Position numbers and translations under genes: made by a program | Assembly (NCBI GenBank): GCA_030621255.1 | Contig: JAUXHZ010000015.1 | Span: forward strand, 1 to 10,478 | Source of the DNA: Candidatus Latescibacterota bacterium | GTDB taxonomy: Bacteria > Krumholzibacteriota > Krumholzibacteriia > Krumholzibacteriales > WJIX01 | Length of the DNA: 10,478 nt | Direction of reading: 5' to 3' | In this document: piece by piece, positions 1 through 6,918 of the stretch | How positions within the stretch are numbered: the first letter of the stretch is position 1 | Layout of the letters: each line of letters opens with the position of its first letter | The notes under the pieces: generated by a model | The model's database searches: none | What the model was told of the DNA's origin: nothing | The model's input: the letters and a program-made list of their open reading frames with translations, nothing else

Positions 1-241
1 TAAGTTCATTCCACGCGTCTGAAATCCTCCGCGCGGATTCCAATTAATATTGTTTCTTGGCAACACAGATTTTCGACGATTTTCCCGAGTAAAATTTATG
101 TCAAAAATATTTTTCGGCACAGCTATGATATTTTGTGTTTGACGGGCCTAATCAGACGATATTTGGATACATAAATTCTGTTTAATGGTGTAGGATAATT
201 TGAGGGAAAGAGAAATTGATATCATAGAGAGGCTGATAATT
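1..241. other. Upstream region without a gene; weak promoter-like and hairpin sequences
   Basis: No coding region is supported in the first 241 bases. A short inverted repeat AATCC (23-27) / GGATT (35-39) surrounds a GC-rich loop; it could be the end of a transcript from outside the window, but no good T-run follows. A TATGAT box at 124-129 and a TTGACG box at 139-144 look promoter-like, but neither has a well-spaced partner, so the promoter of the dipeptidase gene is not resolved. The stretch is AT-rich, as expected of an intergenic region. Confidence 0.4.
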
Positions 242-1345
242 ATGAATGAGCAATATTTCATCCCTGTTTTTGACGGACACTGCGATACTGCCGCACGAAT
301 TGTTAACGATAGTGATTTTGACATTGGAAAGAGGCAAACAGATGGCCACATTGATCTCCCCCGTATGAGAGAGGGGGGGCTTAATGGCCAGATATTCGCG
401 GTGTGCATCGATCCGGGTTATCCGGAGAGAGTGTGGGAAGAGAAAACATTTGAGTCAATACGGATTTTCAAAAGAACGATAGAAGCCTATAAGGAAGAGA
501 TAGAGATTGCTCTTAACGGCGATGATATACAAAGGATCGCAAAAGAGGATAGAATTGCCGCGATGATTGGTGTTGAGGGCGGGCATGTGGTTTCATCCCT
601 GGAGGTGCTGGAAAGATTGTACAGGCTGGGAATGAGGTGCTTAACAATAACATGGAAAAACACGAACATTATAGCTGATTCCTCGGAAGACATGGAGCGA
701 TGGGGTGGTTTGAGCGATTTCGGCCGGGATCTTATTACAGAAATGGACAGGCTTGGAATAGTAATAGATTGTTCCCATGCTTCAAGCGGGGCCTTTTTTG
801 AAATATTGAATCGTTCTATTAACCCGGTTATTCTTTCGCATTCCTGTATGAGGGCGATCTGTGATATTCCCAGAAACGCGGATGATGATCAGCTCCTTGC
901 CCTTGCTGAAAATAAAGGGGTGGTTTGTGTTAATTATTTCCCGGCTTTTCTCGAAGAAAAAAGTCACAGGGATATCATGAAGGTATGGAGTGTTTACAGG
1001 GAAAAGAAGGGGATTCTTTCGCGCAGATACGGCGGCGATCCCGAGAGGGCGGGCAAAGAATTGTTGCCCGCCGCGATGAACAAACTGGAAAATCTGCTGA
1101 TGCCCGGCCTTTCCCTTGTCGTAGACCATATAGATCACGCTGTCAGGGTCGCGGGGGTTGACCATGTCGGGATAGGTTCTGATTTTGATGGAATCCCCCT
1201 TACGCCGGTGGGTCTTGAAGATATTTCAGCCCTTCCGAATATTACAGGCGAACTCATAAAAAGGGGGTATTCCTCAAAAGATATCGGAAAAATTATGGGA
1301 GGGAATCTGTTCAGAGTTATCAGCGGGGTTTGCGGCTCCGGCTGA
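242..1345 (+). CDS. Membrane-dipeptidase-type (M19 / renal dipeptidase family) metallopeptidase
   Basis: A 367-residue zinc peptidase that by family splits dipeptides (some members take D-residue or beta-lactam-like substrates). The M19 metal ligands are all visible: H13-x-D15 in DGHCDT, E112 in GVEGGH, H179 in DCSHAS and H200 in ILSHS. R211 in the PRN motif and D314 in GSDFDG also fit the family. The length is typical of bacterial M19 enzymes. There is no signal peptide, so a cytoplasmic location is expected. I chose the ATG at 242 because GAGAGG lies about 9 bases upstream and because family members begin just before the HxD motif. A TTG at 200 in the same frame would add 14 charged residues with only a weak AGGA box. 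It appears monocistronic: the next gene is convergent and a terminator hairpin follows. The substrate cannot be read from the sequence. Confidence 0.95.
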   Translation: MNEQYFIPVFDGHCDTAARIVNDSDFDIGKRQTDGHIDLPRMREGGLNGQIFAVCIDPGYPERVWEEKTFESIRIFKRTIEAYKEEIEIALNGDDIQRIAKEDRIAAMIGVEGGHVVSSLEVLERLYRLGMRCLTITWKNTNIIADSSEDMERWGGLSDFGRDLITEMDRLGIVIDCSHASSGAFFEILNRSINPVILSHSCMRAICDIPRNADDDQLLALAENKGVVCVNYFPAFLEEKSHRDIMKVWSVYREKKGILSRRYGGDPERAGKELLPAAMNKLENLLMPGLSLVVDHIDHAVRVAGVDHVGIGSDFDGIPLTPVGLEDISALPNITGELIKRGYSSKDIGKIMGGNLFRVISGVCGSG

Positions 1346-1402
1346 ATAAACAGTATAATGACTTTTGCAATAATGACTGTGTTATCTGACTAAGAGATTA
1401 AA

Positions 1403-1433
1403 GCGGCGGGGATTGTGAATGGACCCCCGCCGC
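1403..1433. terminator. Bidirectional rho-independent terminator between convergent genes
   Basis: A perfect 9-bp stem, GCGGCGGGG (1403-1411) with CCCCGCCGC (1425-1433), closes a 13-base loop. It is followed on the plus strand by CACTATTTT and on the minus strand by CTTTAATCT. The T-runs are short and interrupted, but the stem is almost all G-C. It lies 57 bases after the dipeptidase stop and 7 bases after the transketolase-like stop, so it can serve both genes. Confidence 0.8.
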
Positions 1434-1440
1434 CACTATT

Positions 1441-3813
1441 TTAATTGCCGTTTCTTTTTTCAATCCACTTGGCATATTCCTCAATGGCTTTCCATTGTCC
1501 TTCAGGATGAAGGTCGGCTTCCTCAAAAACCTTGTGAGCCTTTCCACTTCCGAGATAATGCCCGTGTTTGAAGGCGTGGATGCTTCGTTTCCTGCATTCA
1601 CTTGACGCAACCCAGCGGTATAATGTCGGCAGGGTAAGCCCTGTTATTCCCATCGCTTCGTAGGCAAGTTCATCCGGATAAATCTCTGCCTGTTCTTTTT
1701 CAGGGAGCATTGAGAAGAGTTCCGCGCTGGCCACATAGAAAACATTCATATTGAACCCGGCTTCATCAATCCGCGGGAGAACGTCATTTACAAAGGTGTT
1801 TGTAACTCCGCTACCCTGAAGAACCAGTGTGCCGTGGTAGTTCTCTTTTGAGGGATCAGCTTTCCTCATAGCATAAACCCCTTTTGCGGCTGCAGTAGCG
1901 GGTGGAAGATTTAGCGCTTCCCTGTTTATGATTTTCTCATTGGGGCGTGTTACAAATGGGGCAAGAACGGCGGGACGCTTCTTCAGAGCGGTGATAACCA
2001 TTGGATATATTTCGTTAGGATCCCATGGTGTAAGTGTAATCATAACATCTCGCGGGAAGTTTTCCTGGATAGCCTGAAGACACTGTGGATCGGCGTGGGT
2101 CGGACCATCTTCACCGGTTTTAAGGCCGGCGTGAGCGTTTACAATAATAAATGTGCTGTAGGGAAGTCCCAGATAGCTCTTTTTTGCCTGTTGCCCGATA
2201 CCGTGGAGCCTGGCTGTGATGTGCTGAAGCGATGTAATGAAAGCGCCATATGATGATCCGGCGCCGATCGTTTTCCCGTAGGAGGATATACCCGCCATCA
2301 GGCCTCCCATACAATCTTCGCAAATACCTCCCGCGGCTATCAGCCTGGAATCCGGATTCGAGATGGAATTGTAAAAACCATCCGGGAAACCGCTGTTTAA
2401 TTTGTTGATACTTGTTGATCCCAGCAGATCAGCGGATGCTCCTATAAAGGCGCCCCCTGTTTTCTTGTTAAGATACCCGAGGGTTTCACCAAGAGCGCCG
2501 CGAAGGGTCTGTTCTCCTCCTGCCTCGTAGCAGCATTCGGAAGGAATCTCGTCATATTTTATCTCGTCGCTGTATATATAATCAAGATTGAGCTTGTCGT
2601 TTCGCCGCTTTCTGTCAAGGCTTGAAAGACGGCTGTCCGCTTCGGCTAGGCGGGTTGAGAAAAATTCCGCGATTTCATTGTTATCTTTCAGGATTTTCCT
2701 CAGAACGAGTAAGGCATCGTAAAAGTTCTTTTCTATATTCGTATCTGTTTGCTCGCCATCGAATTTAGGGAATTTTACTCCAAAGCGCTCTTCAAGGGGT
2801 TTGAGAGTGTTATAGTACGCCTCTGAGCAGAAATCATGGCCGGCACCGTGGGATTTTCTTCCCTCTATTCCATATTCCCAGCCCTTTATTGTACGGTAAA
2901 TAATCGCGGTTGGCTGATCGTTTTGGCGTTTACCTGCAAGCTCAAGAGCCGCGTGAATCTGCCTGAAATCCTTGCCGTCTTCTACTGAGATAACATTCCA
3001 GTCATGGAGGTAGCAGAATTCAGCGGGTGTCCACTGTACATAATCACCGGGGACGGAGCCGTCGCGGCAGACCCTGTCAGAGTCAATGGAGGACTGATTC
3101 CAGTCGACATGAAGAATGGTATTCCAAAGCTGGGCGGTAGCGGCCGCCGCTAAGGCTTCGGAAACACGGCCGGGAGTCATTCCACCTTCACCTTCAAGAA
3201 CATGTATAAAAGGAGAGTCTTTTCCATAGTAGTCCATAGCTCCGAAGCTCAACCCGAAACTTGTTGTTATACCAATACCGGAAGCCCCCGTAGAAAGTTT
3301 GACAAAGGGTGTCAGAGGGGTTGGATGGCCGTCAAGAGATTTGGCTTTGAATTCATTAAAGAGCGGCGTTTTCTGAGTCGGGTTTCTCCTGAATCCGAGA
3401 AGGTCTTCCATTCTCAGCTGGAATTTCGGGTTAGGGAGAAGCTCGGGATTGCCGACCTTCGCTGATTCATTCCTAAGTGCCCACATTGCGTAAAGCCCCA
3501 TTGCCTTGTGACCGGCAGCGTAGGATAAAATATCAGCTTCGAGACATTCCGGATCACCTATTCTGTAATTCATCATGGAGAAAAGTATACTTTCAACGAT
3601 TCTGCCCGATGAGATGCTTCCTCCGGGATGGCCTGATTTAGGGACGAAGTTAAACAAGATGCCGCAGAGAGTACGATAGAGCAGATCATAGTCTTCGAAA
3701 GCGGCAGATGCGCCATCGGAAAAGTTCGGCGCTACCGCGTCGGAACCGATTTCCGCGTAGTAACCGCGGCGGGGTCCGAAATCCATTTTTTTAATTGATG
3801 AGTCAGCAGCCAA
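1441..3813 (-). CDS. Transketolase-family thiamine diphosphate enzyme (long, divergent)
   Basis: A 790-residue protein, longer than a usual transketolase (about 620-680). Transketolase landmarks appear in order: SGHPGG (60-65), AGHK (100-103), STGASGIGI (174-182), a GEG...N thiamine diphosphate motif (G208-G210 to N239 in DWNQ), GICED (496-500) with the likely catalytic E499, and GEDGPTHAD (567-575). The C-terminal domain follows from about 655. By family it would move a two-carbon ketol unit between sugar phosphates in the cytoplasm. The usual GIREH sequence around the catalytic Glu is GICED here, and the GEG/DWNQ region recalls the AceE-type pyruvate dehydrogenase E1, so the exact reaction is uncertain. 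The TTG start at 3813 is favoured over the ATG at 3786 because GGAGG lies 6 bases before the TTG and nothing comparable precedes the ATG. No other pentose phosphate gene lies nearby. Confidence 0.9.
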   Translation of the reverse strand: MAADSSIKKMDFGPRRGYYAEIGSDAVAPNFSDGASAAFEDYDLLYRTLCGILFNFVPKSGHPGGSISSGRIVESILFSMMNYRIGDPECLEADILSYAAGHKAMGLYAMWALRNESAKVGNPELLPNPKFQLRMEDLLGFRRNPTQKTPLFNEFKAKSLDGHPTPLTPFVKLSTGASGIGITTSFGLSFGAMDYYGKDSPFIHVLEGEGGMTPGRVSEALAAAATAQLWNTILHVDWNQSSIDSDRVCRDGSVPGDYVQWTPAEFCYLHDWNVISVEDGKDFRQIHAALELAGKRQNDQPTAIIYRTIKGWEYGIEGRKSHGAGHDFCSEAYYNTLKPLEERFGVKFPKFDGEQTDTNIEKNFYDALLVLRKILKDNNEIAEFFSTRLAEADSRLSSLDRKRRNDKLNLDYIYSDEIKYDEIPSECCYEAGGEQTLRGALGETLGYLNKKTGGAFIGASADLLGSTSINKLNSGFPDGFYNSISNPDSRLIAAGGICEDCMGGLMAGISSYGKTIGAGSSYGAFITSLQHITARLHGIGQQAKKSYLGLPYSTFIIVNAHAGLKTGEDGPTHADPQCLQAIQENFPRDVMITLTPWDPNEIYPMVITALKKRPAVLAPFVTRPNEKIINREALNLPPATAAAKGVYAMRKADPSKENYHGTLVLQGSGVTNTFVNDVLPRIDEAGFNMNVFYVASAELFSMLPEKEQAEIYPDELAYEAMGITGLTLPTLYRWVASSECRKRSIHAFKHGHYLGSGKAHKVFEEADLHPEGQWKAIEEYAKWIEKRNGN

Positions 3814-3819
3814 GGTATT

Positions 3820-3824
3820 CCTCC
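3820..3824 (-). promoter_or_regulatory. Strong Shine-Dalgarno deciding a TTG start
   Basis: On the minus strand this reads GGAGG, 6 bases before the TTG at 3813-3811. The in-frame ATG nine codons later has only TCATCAATTAAAAAA in front of it, with no ribosome binding site. This is the main reason for choosing the non-ATG start of the transketolase-like gene. Confidence 0.8.
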
Positions 3825-3869
3825 GTGGGTTGAGGGTTTGGTTAACTTATTTCCGTGCAAGACTGTTAA

Positions 3870-3885
3870 ATTGGATTAATCCAAT
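3870..3885. promoter_or_regulatory. Perfect 16-bp palindrome, candidate operator
   Basis: ATTGGATTAATCCAAT is a perfect inverted repeat with no spacer. It lies about 14-29 bases downstream of the expected transcription start of the leftward transketolase-like gene (about 3899). That is where a dimeric repressor would block transcription. It could also form a small hairpin in the leader RNA, but the lack of a spacer favours a DNA-binding site. The regulator is unknown, and no regulator gene lies in the window. Confidence 0.5.
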
Positions 3886-3905
3886 CTCTTTCGTGTTGAA
3901 CAAAT

Positions 3906-3935
3906 AATATAAATCATACACTATGTAATTGTCAA
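3906..3935 (-). promoter_or_regulatory. Sigma70-type promoter for the transketolase-like gene
   Basis: Read on the minus strand, there is an exact -35 TTGACA (3935-3930), an 18-base spacer and a -10 TATATT (3911-3906, five of six matches). Transcription would start near 3899, giving a leader of about 85 bases before the TTG start at 3813. The same intergenic region must also serve the rightward gene at 4009, for which no equally good promoter was found. Confidence 0.65.
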
Positions 3936-4008
3936 CCATGATGGCTTGTGCTTCATTGTTTTGAGGGGTTGAACCGAAATCTTTCGTGTAATAGAAAGGC
4001 GGCAAAAA

Positions 4009-4722
4009 GTGGAAGCCGTGATTATTTATGATAATTCAGCTTGCAAGGAAAATGTGAGGTCCGGTTGGGGGTTTTCCTGCCTTGTAGGCCGGCGCGTCTT
4101 ATTTGATACCGGCGAGAGTTCTGAATCCCTTTTTCATAATATGGATCAGTTAAATGTGGATATTTCTAAAATCGAGGCGGTGGTGATTTCCCATGACCAC
4201 TGGGACCACACGGGAGGGTTATCGGCGTTGCTGAAAAATCGAAAGGGGCTCCCCGTATATTCCTGTCCAGGATTCGGGCCGTCTTTTAAAAAGAGGGTTC
4301 GTCAGTCGGGAGGAAGGCTTTTTGAAGCTGAAATGTATCGCCGGGTCGATAACGATATTTTTGTTACAGGAGAAATGAAGGGGGAGTATCGCGGAGCGGA
4401 TATTCCAGAACAGGCGCTCATTGTGAAAACAGGAGGGAAAATTGCAGTGCTTGCCGGATGTTCTCACCCGGGGATAGTTACAATGATAGAAAGGGCGAAA
4501 ACCATCTTTCCAGGCGCGGAAATCTCGTTGGTATTTGGGGGATTTCATCTTAAAGATGAGGATCCTCAAACTGTTTACGCGATAGTGTCTTCTATGAAAG
4601 AATTGGGCGTTGAAAGGGTGGCGCCGGCACACTGCACCGGAGATGAAGCCAAGGCGATTTTTAAAGAAGGGTACGGAGAAAATTTTTTGTCAATTCAGGC
4701 GGGAATGATATTTGAGATATGA
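4009..4722 (+). CDS. Metallo-beta-lactamase-fold hydrolase, dihydropterin synthase-like group
   Basis: A 237-residue cytoplasmic MBL-fold protein. The metal-binding motif HDHWDH is at 62-67 (H62, H64, D66, H67). Further ligands are likely H153 in GCSHPGI and H208 in PAHCTG. D34 (FDTG) and GGFHL (177-181) are also typical. The combination of GCSHPG, GGFHL and P-x-HCTG marks the group annotated as 7,8-dihydropterin-6-methyl-4-(beta-D-ribofuranosyl)aminobenzene-5'-phosphate synthase. That activity belongs to archaeal methanopterin synthesis, and most bacterial members have no proven substrate, so the name should be taken as fold-level only. The start is GTG at 4009, with a modest AAAGGCGG box upstream. 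The lipid kinase gene follows 95 bases later on the same strand, with no obvious terminator between, so co-transcription is possible. Confidence 0.88.
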   Translation: MEAVIIYDNSACKENVRSGWGFSCLVGRRVLFDTGESSESLFHNMDQLNVDISKIEAVVISHDHWDHTGGLSALLKNRKGLPVYSCPGFGPSFKKRVRQSGGRLFEAEMYRRVDNDIFVTGEMKGEYRGADIPEQALIVKTGGKIAVLAGCSHPGIVTMIERAKTIFPGAEISLVFGGFHLKDEDPQTVYAIVSSMKELGVERVAPAHCTGDEAKAIFKEGYGENFLSIQAGMIFEI

Positions 4723-4817
4723 AATGATTAAACAATATACCAAATTGATTGTCTTGCCGGCTTCGAATATGCCGATCCGCCGTATTAAAGGCCTCAGATG
4801 TTAATTTAGGGATGATC

Positions 4818-5714
4818 ATGAAAAAAATCCTTGTGGTACACAATCAGGCAGCAGGAAATCATGACAGAGCTCTTTTGAGGAAAACTCTGGACAGGTACTT
4901 CAGCACTTCAGAGTTCTGCTACAAACTGCATGAAATGAATGAAGGCGATTTAGTTGAGCTTGCTGTCCGCGAACATGTGGAAAAGGGATATGACATTGTT
5001 ATCGCTGCCGGCGGTGACGGCACAATCTCCGGAGTAGCCGGAGGGCTTGTGGGCAAATCTGTGCCATTGGGAATTATACCTGTCGGCACGGGCAATATGA
5101 TGGCAAGAGAACTGAAGATACCGCTTAATGTCAAACATTCAGCTCAAATAATATCAGGCAGACACTCCATAAAGACAATCGACGCCATGCGGCTTAACGG
5201 GCGCACTTTTATTCTCACTATAGGGGTGGGGATAAGTTCATTGGCTGTAAAAGATCTTACTAAAAAGGACAAAAGCCGTTTCGGGCTTCTTGCTTACGTT
5301 GGCTCCGCGTTGAAACATGTTGTGAAATTCAGGCCCCACTCATTTACTTTAACAATAGACGGTAAAACAATAAAAATTCGATCGCCTGAGGTATCTGTGT
5401 CAAATGGTGGTATAATCAGCGACATGATACTTTCAAAAAGGCTGGATATACGGGTAGACGACGGGGTTGTGGATGTATGTTATATAAGGGCTAACTCAAT
5501 ACGGGACTATCCCACCCTTCTCCTGAATTTTCTTGGAAGAAAACCAACAGATTCCAGCATACGATGCATCAAGGCACGCGAAAAGATTACGATAGATGCC
5601 GAAAAGAAAATAACTGTTCAGGCGGATGGTGAAGTAGTGGGAGAGACTCCAATTACGGTGGAAGTAGTTCCCAGCGCGTTCCGTGTTATAGTTCCGGAGT
5701 ATAATCCTGTTTGA
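4818..5714 (+). CDS. Diacylglycerol kinase-family lipid kinase (YegS/DgkB-like)
   Basis: A 298-residue ATP-dependent lipid kinase, normal family length. The nucleotide-binding loop GGDGT is at 65-69 within AAGGDGTISG, the second loop GTGN is at 90-93 followed by ARELKIP, DDGVVDV (214-220) lies in the C-terminal beta domain, and ADGE (269-272) carries the acidic residue near the end that is conserved in the family. It would phosphorylate a lipid hydroxyl (diacylglycerol, a sphingoid-type base or similar) at the inner membrane face; the lipid cannot be told from sequence. I chose the ATG at 4818 because AGGG sits 6 bases upstream and MKKILVVHN is the usual family N-terminus; an in-frame TTG at 4749 and an ATG at 4812 are possible but less likely. 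The stop codon ends one base before the stop codon of the convergent membrane protein gene, so the two transcripts must overlap. Confidence 0.94.
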   Translation: MKKILVVHNQAAGNHDRALLRKTLDRYFSTSEFCYKLHEMNEGDLVELAVREHVEKGYDIVIAAGGDGTISGVAGGLVGKSVPLGIIPVGTGNMMARELKIPLNVKHSAQIISGRHSIKTIDAMRLNGRTFILTIGVGISSLAVKDLTKKDKSRFGLLAYVGSALKHVVKFRPHSFTLTIDGKTIKIRSPEVSVSNGGIISDMILSKRLDIRVDDGVVDVCYIRANSIRDYPTLLLNFLGRKPTDSSIRCIKAREKITIDAEKKITVQADGEVVGETPITVEVVPSAFRVIVPEYNPV

Positions 5715-5715
5715 T

Positions 5716-6909
5716 TTATGTGAAAATCAGTGAAACAGCAGCAGCCGCGGCCATACAAATCAAGGTGATAGGAAGGAGTTTTATAAAGAAGTTTTTCAGA
5801 GTTGTGTCAAAGAATTCCAGTGAAACTGAGACGCAGGGGTGAATCGGCGATATTATGTAGCCCATGAAAACAGAGAAAAAGATACAGGTAAAGGTGAGGT
5901 ATCCAACATGCTCTACTCCCGTAATGGAAAAATATATAGGGAGGATAATCGCGACAGGAATTTGAACGCGGCCTGTAATAAACCCGAGAAACGCCCCTAT
6001 AATTATAACAAGGAAATGCCGGGAGGAAACGGCATTCGCGATAATTTCCGAAATATTTGAAGCGATAAAAGTGTTTAGAAAGAGAAACATCCCGATAATA
6101 ATCATAAAATACTTCCATGGCTTCATTTTCTTTATAATAGGGGGCATCTTTTTCAAGGGCAGCTTGCCCAGAACAACGGCAAGTAAAAGGCTGCAGAGGA
6201 CACCTATGATCAGAGGTATTTCCTGAAGCAGGGAAGGGAAAATATACATCAGGGAAGCATGAATAACCGGAGCCGTAATAATAATAATTATCGGATTGAA
6301 AATTCGTTTTAGGTTTAAAGATTTTTGCGTCCGTAGATGTCCATCAATTCCGCGCAGAAAAAAGATGTATCCCAGAATCAGCATAAGAATAAATCCGGGG
6401 AAAAGGTAGAGCATTGCTTTATAGAGATTGAGGTGAGCTATTTTAGCGGTGACCAGCAAGGGGCCAAGGGGATAAATCAGAACAAGAACATGCCTGAACC
6501 AGACATTTATTAAAGCAAGCCGATCATTGGGAATGTCATCTCCGGCACGGCGGACAAGAGGGGCTGACAGGAGAGCTCCGCCTGGCATAGGCAGCATTCC
6601 GAGGAAGGCGGGGCCGAATATCAGAAAGAGTTTTCTTTTTAATTTAAGGTTTGAGACCAGAGTGTCCATTAACCCGGATTTTTCCAGAACACCTCCGATC
6701 AGAGGGATTGTTCCCACTGAAAACGCAAGAAAGAGTATTGAAGGATCAGTAATTGTTAGTGTAATTGCATTAAATATTTCTCTCGCGGACAGGTTAAAAA
6801 TCCCCATTACAAGCGCCCCGGCGATGAATCCCAACCAGAGATTTTTTCTGGCGACACCGATCATTACTGCAATAGATAGAATAAATCCTGCCCATATAAC
6901 TATATTCAT
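5716..6909 (-). CDS. DUF401-type multi-pass membrane protein, putative transporter
   Basis: A 397-residue, very hydrophobic inner membrane protein with roughly 10-12 predicted membrane segments. The segment GMLPMPGGALLSAPLV (104-119) and the following NVWFRHVLVLIYPLGP match my recollection of the DUF401 family, whose function is unknown and which is related in design to ion-transporter-superfamily permeases. A second P-rich re-entrant-like pair occurs near the C-terminus, at 309-325 (GFITGRVQIP) and 350-362 (GYIISPIHPC), as expected of a two-fold repeat transporter. The ATG at 6909 lies 9 bases after the stop of the upstream iron-sulfur ATPase gene. AGAGAGG within that gap serves as the ribosome binding site, so the two genes are almost certainly one operon and translationally coupled. 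An organic anion substrate is plausible for such a permease but is not shown. The gene converges on the lipid kinase gene with one base between the stops. Confidence 0.8.
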   Translation of the reverse strand: MNIVIWAGFILSIAVMIGVARKNLWLGFIAGALVMGIFNLSAREIFNAITLTITDPSILFLAFSVGTIPLIGGVLEKSGLMDTLVSNLKLKRKLFLIFGPAFLGMLPMPGGALLSAPLVRRAGDDIPNDRLALINVWFRHVLVLIYPLGPLLVTAKIAHLNLYKAMLYLFPGFILMLILGYIFFLRGIDGHLRTQKSLNLKRIFNPIIIIITAPVIHASLMYIFPSLLQEIPLIIGVLCSLLLAVVLGKLPLKKMPPIIKKMKPWKYFMIIIGMFLFLNTFIASNISEIIANAVSSRHFLVIIIGAFLGFITGRVQIPVAIILPIYFSITGVEHVGYLTFTCIFFSVFMGYIISPIHPCVSVSLEFFDTTLKNFFIKLLPITLICMAAAAAVSLIFT

Positions 6910-6918
6910 CGGCCTCTC

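Noticed and set aside
200..241. TTG start extending the dipeptidase by 14 residues
   Set aside because: The ATG at 242 has a better-placed ribosome binding site and matches the usual family N-terminus just before the HxD motif.
4749..4817. TTG start extending the lipid kinase by 23 residues
   Set aside because: The added residues are unrelated to the family N-terminus, while AGGG sits 6 bases before the ATG at 4818.
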